Shown piece by piece: positions 14,756-23,628 of a stretch of DNA of 39,181 nt. The stretch comes from Treponema sp. GTDB lineage: Bacteria; Spirochaetota; Spirochaetia; Treponematales; Treponemataceae. A program made the translations under genes and the position numbers. Numbering within the stretch: position 1 is the stretch's first letter; every line of letters starts with the position of its first letter. Under the pieces are notes generated by a model. It worked only from the letters and a program-made list of their open reading frames with translations. It was not told the origin of the DNA and did not search any database. The stretch spans positions 1-39,181 of the forward strand of contig JAILPY010000144.1 in assembly GCA_024699235.1 (NCBI GenBank), in the 5' to 3' direction.

Positions 14756-17164
14756 ATGGTTAATGTGAAGAATAGGCGCACTTTTTTTACTGGCATTTCT
14801 GTTTTTGCTGTCATTCTTGCCTTGGGACTTGTTGTTAACGGAGCTCTCGGAATATCAGGCTTTGAAGGCGTGTATAGGGATGCTTTAATATCTCGTTACA
14901 ATATAGATGGAAAATACATAAAAAGCAGGATAGAATCTAACCTTAATCTTGGAAAGAAGCTTTATCTTCTGGAAAACACTGTAAGGCCTCTGTTTTCTCA
15001 GGTTTTAGATTCCTCTGCAGGCATTGAGCACATTTATGTTTCTGATGAGCATAATGAAATTCTGTATTCTTCCAGAAGCGTTATAAGTCAGCAGAAAATA
15101 CCTTTTAATTATTATGAAGGTGAAAAAGAACCTTCAGAATCAAATAGTCCCTACAGCCTAAAATTTCTAGACAGTACTTTTATATGCATTCCTCTGTATT
15201 CAGCAGATTCATTTGCAGGTTCCTTGCTTATGGAATTTTCGCAGAAATATGTTGCAAGCTACATTCAGCAGTATTCCAAGTTTTCTTTGAAGACGGGAAT
15301 GATTCTATTCCTTGTAGCCTTAGTTTTATATATTATTGGATGCCTAGCCTTTAGTGAAAGTGAGAGCTTTGAAAATTTTTTTACAGTTGTCCTGCTGCTT
15401 ACTTCTCAAATAATTTTTTCAGTCTTTAATTACAACAGCTATAATAATGCCATTTCTTCGATTTTTAATGCGAACATGGAGCGTTTAGGCCATTCTGTTT
15501 CTACGGCTATTCAGGATCCTCTGAAAATGGAAGAAACGTTTGATAATATGAAAGATGTTGACGTTTACCTGGCAGAGCGCATATCTGGTAATAATCAATG
15601 TTCTGGCATCTTCATAATAGATAAAGATCAAAAAATACTCTACAGGGCTTTTAATGAAACAAGGGGGGATTCTTCAGAAGTCTTGGATTTGACTGATTCT
15701 GATATTACAGTTGTTGATCTTACTGTACCAGATTCTCCATATTATTATCGTCTTGCCCTCCGGATAAACCGTCCTTTGATTAATAGTGTTTTGCGTGACA
15801 TGGCTTTGGATTCTGGCACTATTATTATAGTAGCCCTTATATTCGCATTTATATTAAAGAGCTTTATAATCCTGATTCAGAATAGGAAAGATATCCTTGT
15901 AATTCCAAAGGAAATGACTCCTTCTCAGTCTAGGACAGCACTTCGCCTTATAGAAATAAGTACTTTTGTATTTATGTTTGCAGCATATGAAACCCTTTCC
16001 TTTATACCTTTGTATATTCAGGATGTGTTCAGGTCTTCAGGAAGCTATTTTATGGGCTTGTCTTCAGAAACCGTTGAAAGCCTTCCTGTTACTACCTATA
16101 TGATAGGCATTATGATTGCAATGTTCTTTACTCTTTTCGTCATGAAACAAATTTCCGTTCGTAAGAGATATGTAATTATGTCTGCTATTTTTATTGCAGG
16201 CTCCTTCCTGACTATTTTTTCTAAAGATATTGTACTGTTTTCAATTTCAAGGTTGATTTGCGGCTTTGGTTTCGGAGGAATCCTATTGAGCACTTCGTCT
16301 CTGGTAATTGAATATACGAGTTCAAGGACACGAAGTGCAGGTTTTGGCACTAATGCAGCAGCATTTGCATCTGCTTCTATTTCTTCAATACCAATCGGAG
16401 GCGTTGTAGTTAATAAATTTGGATATGAAGCAGGCATCTTAGTTTCAATATTTTTTGCATTTGCATTCTTACTGTTTGCAATGTGCTGCCTGCCTGAAAA
16501 GAAGAGACTTCGAATAAAGAAGAACGGTAAGGTTGTAAAGTCTCGTAATGTTACTTTAAAAGATTTTTTCAGGGTGTTTTTCTCAAGGCATGTGCTTACG
16601 TATATCTTGTTCATAAACATTCCTTTCCAGATTATTTACTGGGGACTTTTCCAGTTCCTGCTGCCGCTTTATATGAGCGATACGCTCAAGCTTTCTCAGG
16701 GAAACATAGGACGCATACTTGGTATTTTCAGCGTTATAAGCCTGTTTGCAGCTTCTGTCAGCCGGCTTTCTGATAAGGCAAGGAATGACAAGCTTCTTAT
16801 TTCACTTGGAGCATGCTGTGCTGGAATTGCAATGATTGCATTTGGATATGGGGCAGGGGGATTTATAATGTTTATTGTAATAATGGTTGCAATGGGCATT
16901 GACAATCTATTTATAGACTCTATTGAAGAAGTCTATCTTGAGTCTGGACATATAAAACATGTATCCGAAGAAAATCTTTTGCAGACTTATAAGGTTATTG
17001 AAAAAGTTCTTTCTGTGTTTATACCTTCTGTTACAAGCATTATTATTGTTAATTCTGGCTTTAATAAAAGTCTGATGGTAATTGGTATTTATTCAGCTAT
17101 AGGTGCTGTACTGTTCTTATTGTTCGGTAAAAACGGAAGATGGGAGAAAAAACATGAAAAATAG
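14756..17164 (+). CDS. MFS transporter fused to two extracytoplasmic sensor-like domains
   Basis: An 802-residue membrane protein of unusual build. One membrane segment (about 11-32) leads to an extracytoplasmic region (33-178) with Cache-like strands (GIEHIYVSDEHNEILYSS). Two membrane segments (180-199, 206-226) and a second such region (227-352, with GIFIIDKDQKILYRAF) follow. After another membrane segment (353-374) comes a full major facilitator domain (about 395-795), with the loop after the second MFS helix ending in VRKRY and typical Gly-rich helices (ICGFGFGGILLSTSS). Sensing may gate transport, or the sensor may report transport state. The ribosome site before ATG 14756 is poor; GTG at 14765 is an alternative start with AAGTGG in front. 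The transported compound is unknown. Confidence 0.8.
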   Translation: MVNVKNRRTFFTGISVFAVILALGLVVNGALGISGFEGVYRDALISRYNIDGKYIKSRIESNLNLGKKLYLLENTVRPLFSQVLDSSAGIEHIYVSDEHNEILYSSRSVISQQKIPFNYYEGEKEPSESNSPYSLKFLDSTFICIPLYSADSFAGSLLMEFSQKYVASYIQQYSKFSLKTGMILFLVALVLYIIGCLAFSESESFENFFTVVLLLTSQIIFSVFNYNSYNNAISSIFNANMERLGHSVSTAIQDPLKMEETFDNMKDVDVYLAERISGNNQCSGIFIIDKDQKILYRAFNETRGDSSEVLDLTDSDITVVDLTVPDSPYYYRLALRINRPLINSVLRDMALDSGTIIIVALIFAFILKSFIILIQNRKDILVIPKEMTPSQSRTALRLIEISTFVFMFAAYETLSFIPLYIQDVFRSSGSYFMGLSSETVESLPVTTYMIGIMIAMFFTLFVMKQISVRKRYVIMSAIFIAGSFLTIFSKDIVLFSISRLICGFGFGGILLSTSSLVIEYTSSRTRSAGFGTNAAAFASASISSIPIGGVVVNKFGYEAGILVSIFFAFAFLLFAMCCLPEKKRLRIKKNGKVVKSRNVTLKDFFRVFFSRHVLTYILFINIPFQIIYWGLFQFLLPLYMSDTLKLSQGNIGRILGIFSVISLFAASVSRLSDKARNDKLLISLGACCAGIAMIAFGYGAGGFIMFIVIMVAMGIDNLFIDSIEEVYLESGHIKHVSEENLLQTYKVIEKVLSVFIPSVTSIIIVNSGFNKSLMVIGIYSAIGAVLFLLFGKNGRWEKKHEK

Positions 17165-19526
17165 CTATAGGCGTCATCTGCTTCTTTTTACATGCATTCT
17201 TATTTTTTCTATTCTTTTTTGCGGCTGTTCTGCAGGACTCTCTTCTTCAAACTATTGGAAAGGCGTTGAAAAAGAGTCTGAATGGGTTGAAAAAAAATAT
17301 AAGCCTTTTAAACTTTCCGCAATTGAAAATTCTTCTGAAAACTCTCAAGACTTATCTCAGCAGCCTGTTCCCGCTTTCTTAAAAAATGAAGGTCAAAAAT
17401 TTAGGATAGGCATTGTAATATCAGGTGATTACTGGGAATTTTTTGAAAATCTTAAGGGGCTAATTGAAGGTTTTTCCAGCATTGGATGGGCGAATCGAAT
17501 ATCTGTACCTTCATCTTTCAGTCACTGTGATGAATTGATTTCTTGGCTCAATGGAAAAAAATACAGTGATTACATTGAATTTGTTCCAGAATATTTTGTT
17601 AATGTTAACTGGGGTGATAACACTGATGAGTTAATTGAGAAATATTTTACCTATAGGCCTAGTGTCGATGTTGTCATTACTTATGGCGGAAAGGCTTCAA
17701 AAACATTTTATGACATGAAGTCTTATCCTATTCCTGTGTTTTCAGACGCAATTACGGACTGTTCTGAAGCAGGCGTTACTCTTTCTGATGAAGATTCTGG
17801 AAAGGATTTCTTTTCCAATAAGATAGATCCTGAGATTTTTAAGCAGCAGATACGATTGTTCCATGATATGGTTGGCTTTAAAAACCTTGGAATTATTTAT
17901 GGAAATAATGCTGATGGAATTCTTTATGGTGCTGTCAATGATGTAGAAGCTGTTGCAAGGGAGAGGTATTTTGATATTGTCCGTGATACAAATGTAAAGG
18001 AGTTTATGGATGATGATACTCCTGATTTGTATCTGGCGGCTTTACGCCGTATCGTGGATAAAGTAGATGCTGTATATATAGGTGCATCTACAGCTGTTAC
18101 AGAATATAATATTATGCCTCAGATTGTAGAGATTCTGAACAAATCAAAAAAGCCTTCTTTCTCCCTTGAAGGAACGATCCGCGTTAAAGACGGAATACTT
18201 TTCAGTTTGTCTTCAAGTGGTCTTACAAGGTCTGGCATCTGGATGGCTACTAAAATTTCTCATGCCTTTTCAGGGGAGTCACCAAGGTCATTAAGCCAGC
18301 ATTTTGAGAATATGTATTCGGTTGCTGTAAACCTTGATACTGCCAAGAAAATTGGATTTAAAATGCCTCTTGATTTGCTTGTAAACTCTGACGAATTCTA
18401 CATAGACGTTAACGGATCTATTGTTCAATACGGCAGTGATATGCAATCAGCAGGTTCTCGCCAGTCTTTAAGTCCAAAGAAAAGAAATGACAGTAAAAAA
18501 TATAAAATTGCAGTGGTAGAAAGCGGAGACGGTAACTATTGGGAGTTTACAGAGCACCTGAAAGGTATTATAAACGGATTAAGGACTAACAGATGGATAA
18601 AGCAGAACCTTGACTTATCAAACGCCCATACTGTTAATGATATTTATCAAGTTCTTGCAAATGAGGATTACAGTGATTATTTAGAGTTTGTTCCGGAATA
18701 TTTTGTTAAGCTAGGGTGGGGCAGTCACTCTGACCGCATTAATATGCTGTTTGCAGATGAAAAACCTGACATTGATTTGATTATTGGATTGGGGGGTGTG
18801 GCAGGAAAGATTCTGTCAAAACAGGAAAAATATAAAATCCCAGTTCTGCTTGATGCCATTACAGATCCTGTTGGTTCTGGAATTGTATATTCTGTTTCTG
18901 ATTCTGGTAAATCATTCCTTACATGCCGTGTTGACCAGACTCAATATCAGAGACAAATTCAGCTGTTTAAAGAATTTACAGGCTTTAAGAAACTGGGCAT
19001 TGTTTATGGAGACGATGAATACGGCCGCTTGTACGGTGCTGTAGGCGATGTGGAACTGATGTCCCTGAAACTTAATTTTGATATTGTAAGGAATACCGAT
19101 GTAAAGGAATCTGTTGCAAAAGATACTGTAGATTTATATCTGAAAGCACTTAAAGATGTGTGTTCTCAGTGTGATGCAGTATATATTGGTGCATCAACAG
19201 CTGTGACGGAATATGATATTATGCCTCAGATTGTAAATATTATTCAGGAAGCAGGAATTCCATCATTTGCCCTGGAAGGTGATATTAGGGTAAAAAAAGG
19301 AATACTTATGGGCGTTTCCTCTTTGGAATCTGAAAAAATTGGATTGTATAATGCAGATAAAATAGCTTCAATATTTTATGGAACAACACCTCGCCTTTTA
19401 AAGCAGGAATTTGTTGGAGTTCCTTCTATAGCACTTAATATTGATATGGCAGATAAAATAGGTATGGACATACCTTTGTCAACGCTTGCAACAGTTGACC
19501 AGATTTATGGAGGACCGTTCAATTGA
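17154..19526 (+). CDS. Lipoprotein with two tandem TrpX/ABC_sub_bind-type ligand-binding domains
   Basis: The 790-residue protein starts with a lipoprotein signal (hydrophobic run, then LFCGC; Cys 25 is the likely lipidation site, a relaxed spirochaete lipobox). Two homologous units of about 320 residues follow. Copied landmarks are YWEFFENLKG and YWEFTEHLKG, YSDYIEFVPEYF and YSDYLEFVPEYF, KNLGIIYGNN and KKLGIVYGDD, and VYIGASTAVTEY in both. Each is a periplasmic-binding fold of the ABC transporter substrate-binding family that includes TrpX-like proteins. No permease or ATPase gene is present, so the domains may hand ligand to the sensor-transporter or the cyclase. The ATG at 17154 overlaps the upstream stop by 11 bases and follows GGGAG. 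Confidence 0.88.
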   Translation: MKNSYRRHLLLFTCILIFSILFCGCSAGLSSSNYWKGVEKESEWVEKKYKPFKLSAIENSSENSQDLSQQPVPAFLKNEGQKFRIGIVISGDYWEFFENLKGLIEGFSSIGWANRISVPSSFSHCDELISWLNGKKYSDYIEFVPEYFVNVNWGDNTDELIEKYFTYRPSVDVVITYGGKASKTFYDMKSYPIPVFSDAITDCSEAGVTLSDEDSGKDFFSNKIDPEIFKQQIRLFHDMVGFKNLGIIYGNNADGILYGAVNDVEAVARERYFDIVRDTNVKEFMDDDTPDLYLAALRRIVDKVDAVYIGASTAVTEYNIMPQIVEILNKSKKPSFSLEGTIRVKDGILFSLSSSGLTRSGIWMATKISHAFSGESPRSLSQHFENMYSVAVNLDTAKKIGFKMPLDLLVNSDEFYIDVNGSIVQYGSDMQSAGSRQSLSPKKRNDSKKYKIAVVESGDGNYWEFTEHLKGIINGLRTNRWIKQNLDLSNAHTVNDIYQVLANEDYSDYLEFVPEYFVKLGWGSHSDRINMLFADEKPDIDLIIGLGGVAGKILSKQEKYKIPVLLDAITDPVGSGIVYSVSDSGKSFLTCRVDQTQYQRQIQLFKEFTGFKKLGIVYGDDEYGRLYGAVGDVELMSLKLNFDIVRNTDVKESVAKDTVDLYLKALKDVCSQCDAVYIGASTAVTEYDIMPQIVNIIQEAGIPSFALEGDIRVKKGILMGVSSLESEKIGLYNADKIASIFYGTTPRLLKQEFVGVPSIALNIDMADKIGMDIPLSTLATVDQIYGGPFN

Positions 19527-21130
19527 TTTATGAATTAAAAGGTACTGGATTCTGGCTTGATGAAGCATGTGACAAACTTCTTGAATATCTAAAAGATTTA
19601 GATCCTGACAGCAGGTCTATAATATGTGCTGCAGGCATGACGCCTTCTGCTCCCATTCATTTTGGCATTTTACGCGAAGTTGCAATAAGTTCATTTATTA
19701 CAGATGAGCTTGTTCGCCGTCGGCGAAAAGCCAGTCTTGTGTATTATTGGGATGATTATGATCATTTCTGTAAGATTCCTTATTATACGACTAAAGATGC
19801 CGTTAGTGAACATATTGGAAAGACTCTTCGCGATGTCCCTGATTTTAATGGAAGCTATAATTCTTACGGCGAACACTATATGCATGAATTTGAAGAATGC
19901 GTTCATAAATGCGGTTTTTTCCCGAATTATAACTATCAGTCCAGAATGTATAAGTTTGGCCTTTATGCAGATAGAATAAGGGCTGCACTTAATAAGCGAA
20001 AAGAAATTTTTGATATTGTCAGTCGTTCTTCTGGAATGTCTGAGGACGAGGCTTCTGTAAAGCGTGACAGTTATTATCCTCTGGAAGTTTATTGTGACAA
20101 ATGCGGTAAGGATTCTACAGTAACCACATCCTGGAATAGTGAAAAAGATTGTATTGAATATACATGTAAGAATTGCGGCCATAAAGGCTCTTATATTATA
20201 GGAAAAGACTTCAGGGGAAAACTTGCTTGGAAAGTTAACTGGGCTACAAGATGGAGCGATGACTGTGTCTGTTATGAAAGTTCTGGTGAAAATCAATTGA
20301 CAGATACTGGCAGTTATTCTGTTTCAAGTAGGGTTGCTACTGAAATTTTTGGAGGGCATGTCCCTTTTTCTTTGCTGTATCGTTTTATCGGCATGCCAGG
20401 CATTGCTAAAGTTTCAAGGGCTCAGGGAGAAAAGACTCTTGCAACTAGGCTGACAGGTGTTCTTGAACCGTGTATCGTCAGATGGCTTTTGTTAAAAAAT
20501 CCTCCTAATAAAGCGTTTTCTGTAGATATAGAGGAAGGCATATTCCGTATATATCACGAATGGGATGCTTTTGTTGACAAAATAGAATCAGGAGAGTGTA
20601 CTGATTTGGATAGGCGCATATATAATATATCGATGGAAGGAGTTGAATTTTCTAAGTTCCGCATTCCTTTCAGAACAATTATTATAGCACTTGGAATATG
20701 TGATGGTAATAAAAAAACTGCTGCCCAGCAAATGTTAAAAATGACTGGATTTAATGGGACTGCAGATGAACTTTTAGTTGCCGCTCATTCAAGAATAAAT
20801 GCAGCCTATTACTGGCTTTATAAATGCGGTCATGTGGAAAATCAGCTGTCTTTACGCGCTTCATTTAATGACTCCGCTTGGCAGGAACTTTCTGATGCAT
20901 GTAAAAATGCTGTTATGCAGGTTTGCCGTAATCTGGATTCTTTTACAAATGAAGATGATGCAAAGAAAATTTTGTATGATATTGCTTCTCAGACAGGTGC
21001 AGATAAAGATTTGTTTCATGCAATTTATATGCTGTGCCTTGGAAAGGAACGAGGACCTAAATTGACGACATTATTATGTCTTACCCAAAAAGAAAAGCTT
21101 CTGGCATTGCTAAAAGGAGATAATAAATGA
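19523..21130 (+). CDS. Class I lysyl-tRNA synthetase-like protein with altered active-site motifs
   Basis: The 535 residues cover the full LysRS1 architecture: a Rossmann domain with AAGMTPSAPIHFGILRE (HIGH-type, 36-52) and YYWDDYD (74-80), a zinc ribbon with Cys 191, 194, 215 and 218, the connection RW near 244, and a C-terminal helical anticodon-binding domain ending GPKLTTLL. Compared with authentic spirochaete LysRS1, the KMSKS-type loop reads KVSRAQG (296-302) rather than KISSSSG. The conserved His pair after the AG of the lysine pocket is also absent (SSGENQL). These changes suggest a paralogue with a different amino acid or without tRNA charging, though it could still be active. It starts with TTG overlapping the previous stop (TTGA), with GGAGGA 8 bases upstream. 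Confidence 0.83.
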   Translation: MIYELKGTGFWLDEACDKLLEYLKDLDPDSRSIICAAGMTPSAPIHFGILREVAISSFITDELVRRRRKASLVYYWDDYDHFCKIPYYTTKDAVSEHIGKTLRDVPDFNGSYNSYGEHYMHEFEECVHKCGFFPNYNYQSRMYKFGLYADRIRAALNKRKEIFDIVSRSSGMSEDEASVKRDSYYPLEVYCDKCGKDSTVTTSWNSEKDCIEYTCKNCGHKGSYIIGKDFRGKLAWKVNWATRWSDDCVCYESSGENQLTDTGSYSVSSRVATEIFGGHVPFSLLYRFIGMPGIAKVSRAQGEKTLATRLTGVLEPCIVRWLLLKNPPNKAFSVDIEEGIFRIYHEWDAFVDKIESGECTDLDRRIYNISMEGVEFSKFRIPFRTIIIALGICDGNKKTAAQQMLKMTGFNGTADELLVAAHSRINAAYYWLYKCGHVENQLSLRASFNDSAWQELSDACKNAVMQVCRNLDSFTNEDDAKKILYDIASQTGADKDLFHAIYMLCLGKERGPKLTTLLCLTQKEKLLALLKGDNK

Positions 21131-23163
21131 CAGATTTGAACGAATCAAACACGATGGTAAGTAAAAAAGAATCTATTAAGAATAGATTACAGAAATATTT
21201 TCTGCTCATTTCTCTATCTATCATTTTTTTGATGAGTATATTTTCTTTAGTCTTTTTCTATAACAGTACTTTGAAGGAAAGCACTTCTGTCATTCGAAAT
21301 AAACTTCTCCTTGCAGATTTATTTATGCAGGATAAAAAAAATGATATTTCCGATTTGGCTAAAAACCTTGCTTCGAATAGGAGCGTTCAGCTTGGCATTG
21401 AACTTGAAAGCAGCATTAAGCTAACGGAATATCTTGATTCTCTTGAACAGAAAAATAACTATAGAATTGCTGTGTTTGATGTTGAAGGAAATCAGCTTAC
21501 AGAAATAAACAGCAGTTTTTCAGGCGAAAGAAATATATTGCAAAAGGCTTTGTCTGGAGAATCTTCTTTGGAACCGTGTTTCATCGAAGATTATAATGTA
21601 AAGTCTCCAGCTTTTGTGGCTTCTTGTCCTGTTTATTATGGAGATGATATAATTGGAGTTGTACTAGTTGAATTTGTCTTTATGGAAAATAAAGATTTTT
21701 TCACCGAACTTGCAAGAAATCTTGATTGTGAACTTGCTATATATTCAGATAATGCTACTGTAGTTTCTACAGGAGAACTTATAATAACCGAACAGCTTTA
21801 TAAAACCGTTGCATATCTTGGCAGGACTTATGAGGATATAAGCCTTAGGTCATCTGGCTTAAATGAATATAAGGCAATAACTGACAGTTTTGAGAATCCA
21901 ATAGCTGTTATTCGCGTTCATATGTCTTCTTATCAATATATCAAGATTTTTATGACAGCAATAATTATTTATATAATTCTGGCTACAATTTTTACTGTAA
22001 TAGTAATTGCTCTTGTCCTTCGTGTTTCTGCAAGCATCTTGAATCCTATAGAATTGCTTCTTAATAATGTAAATATTGTCCGTAATGGGGACTTGAGTCA
22101 CGAGGTTATTCTTCATGTTCAGGATGAAATAGGCCGTCTTGGATATGCATTCAATGAATTAAGGTCTCAGCTCAATGAAAAAATTACGACAATTCAGTCG
22201 ATGAATCAATCTCTTGAAGCTACTGTCCAGGAAAGGACTGCTAGGTTGAATACTCTAAATGACAAAATGAAGCATTATCTTTCTCCTCAGCTGTATGCGT
22301 CAATTTCTGGAGGTGAACGAGATGTGTCTGTTGATAAGCATTACAGAAAAAAACTTACTGTATTTTTCTCTGATGTTGTAAGTTTTACCGCAACAACTGA
22401 GTCTCTTGAAGCAGAAGATTTGTCTACTCTTTTAAATTCTTATCTTGATAATATGGCAGAAATTGCCCAAAAGTATGGCGGAACTATTGATAAATATGTC
22501 GGTGATGCTGTGATGGTTTTCTTTGGAGATCCAGAGTTTACGTCTGATAAAGATCATGCAGTAAGGGCTGTAAAAATGGCTATGGAAATGCAGGAACGTC
22601 TTATTTCATTCCGCGAAGAATGGCGTTCTCGTGGCGTAGAAAATCCTTTCCATGTACGAATGGGCATTAATACCGGTTACTGTACTATTGGAAACTTTGG
22701 TTCCGAAACAAAGATGGACTACACTATAATAGGCAATAATGTTAACCTTGCTGCCCGCTTTGAAGCTGCTGCGGAACCAGATTCTATTTTGATGAGTCCT
22801 GAAACGTACATGCTTGTAAAAGATGAAATTGATTGTGTGGTTGGCGGAGAGTTCTCTTTAAAGGGTGTTTCTGGAATAATAAAGGCTTATACGCCTGTAA
22901 AGATAAAGAAGTCAAAATCAAACGTAAATTTTGCTAAAGTTACTAACAGGGGCGAAGTGCTTTTCCCAGAAAAACCTGTAGACCTAAAGCTTCTTTCTCC
23001 ATCAGAGCGTAAGCAGCTTATACTGTCTGTAAAAAATGCTTTCCATGACATAGTGGAAACAAGCAAAGATATAGCAGATAAGAAAGCTTCTAAGCCAAAG
23101 ATAGTAAGAAAACTGGACGGAGATGAAGGAAAGACAAAAAAAATGCCTGAGAATAAAAAATAA
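21127..23163 (+). CDS. Membrane sensor adenylate cyclase (class III)
   Basis: The 678-residue protein makes cAMP from ATP. Layout: membrane segment about 25-46; extracytoplasmic sensor of about 225 residues with Cache-like patches (RIAVFDVEGNQLTEI); membrane segment about 274-298; HAMP linker (299-352); coiled coil (353-385); class III catalytic domain (about 405-580); and a Lys-rich tail. The catalytic residues are all visible: metal-binding Asp 416 (FFSDVVSFT) and Asp 460 (KYVGDAVMVFFGD), adenine-selecting Lys 456 and Asp 531 (KMDYTIIG), and transition-state Asn 540 and Arg 544 (NLAAR). That set favours ATP over GTP. The ATG overlaps the upstream stop by 4 bases (ATGA) after AAGGAG. Its ligand is probably linked to the lipoprotein and transporter encoded upstream. 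Confidence 0.93.
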   Translation: MTDLNESNTMVSKKESIKNRLQKYFLLISLSIIFLMSIFSLVFFYNSTLKESTSVIRNKLLLADLFMQDKKNDISDLAKNLASNRSVQLGIELESSIKLTEYLDSLEQKNNYRIAVFDVEGNQLTEINSSFSGERNILQKALSGESSLEPCFIEDYNVKSPAFVASCPVYYGDDIIGVVLVEFVFMENKDFFTELARNLDCELAIYSDNATVVSTGELIITEQLYKTVAYLGRTYEDISLRSSGLNEYKAITDSFENPIAVIRVHMSSYQYIKIFMTAIIIYIILATIFTVIVIALVLRVSASILNPIELLLNNVNIVRNGDLSHEVILHVQDEIGRLGYAFNELRSQLNEKITTIQSMNQSLEATVQERTARLNTLNDKMKHYLSPQLYASISGGERDVSVDKHYRKKLTVFFSDVVSFTATTESLEAEDLSTLLNSYLDNMAEIAQKYGGTIDKYVGDAVMVFFGDPEFTSDKDHAVRAVKMAMEMQERLISFREEWRSRGVENPFHVRMGINTGYCTIGNFGSETKMDYTIIGNNVNLAARFEAAAEPDSILMSPETYMLVKDEIDCVVGGEFSLKGVSGIIKAYTPVKIKKSKSNVNFAKVTNRGEVLFPEKPVDLKLLSPSERKQLILSVKNAFHDIVETSKDIADKKASKPKIVRKLDGDEGKTKKMPENKK

Positions 23164-23628
23164 TCAGGAGAGTCTTTTTAGGAGTCCTTTGCATCCTGCC
23201 ATAATCTGGTCATAGGTTGTATCAAAATCGCCGGTATACCAGGGGTCGGCAATGTCCCCTGGGTGTTCCGTATATTCCCTTAGTTTATGAATCTTGCCTT
23301 CAGGGTCTTTTCCGAAAATGTACAGCATGTTTCTGATGTTGTTACTGTCCATTCCTATTATATAATCATATTCTTCATAATCATTTTTTGTAATCTGAGA
23401 GGCCTGATGAGATGACATTCTGATTCCCATTTCCTGCATTTTCCTTCTGGCAGGAGGGTAGGGAGGGTTGCCAATTTCTTCTGTGCTGGTAGCCTTGGAA
23501 TAAATGTAGAACCTGTCTGCAAGGTCTGCTTCATCTACTAACTGTTTCATGATAAATTCTGCCATTGGTGAACGGCATATATTGCCGTGGCAGACAAAAA
23601 GAATTTTAGTTATTTTGTTCATAGTCAT
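23164..23628 (-). CDS. Low-molecular-weight protein tyrosine phosphatase
   Basis: A cytoplasmic phosphatase of 154 residues. The P-loop CHGNICRS (CX5RS) near the N-terminus holds the nucleophile Cys and the phosphate-binding Arg. The general-acid Asp is in DPWYTGDF near the C-terminus. Members act on protein phosphotyrosine or on small phospho-compounds; the substrate here is unknown. The start ATG overlaps the stop of the upstream aldolase (ATGA), so the two are co-translated. Another ATG two codons later is possible. The stop codon directly abuts the stop of the convergent cyclase gene, with no bases between. Confidence 0.92.
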   Translation of the reverse strand: MTMNKITKILFVCHGNICRSPMAEFIMKQLVDEADLADRFYIYSKATSTEEIGNPPYPPARRKMQEMGIRMSSHQASQITKNDYEEYDYIIGMDSNNIRNMLYIFGKDPEGKIHKLREYTEHPGDIADPWYTGDFDTTYDQIMAGCKGLLKRLS

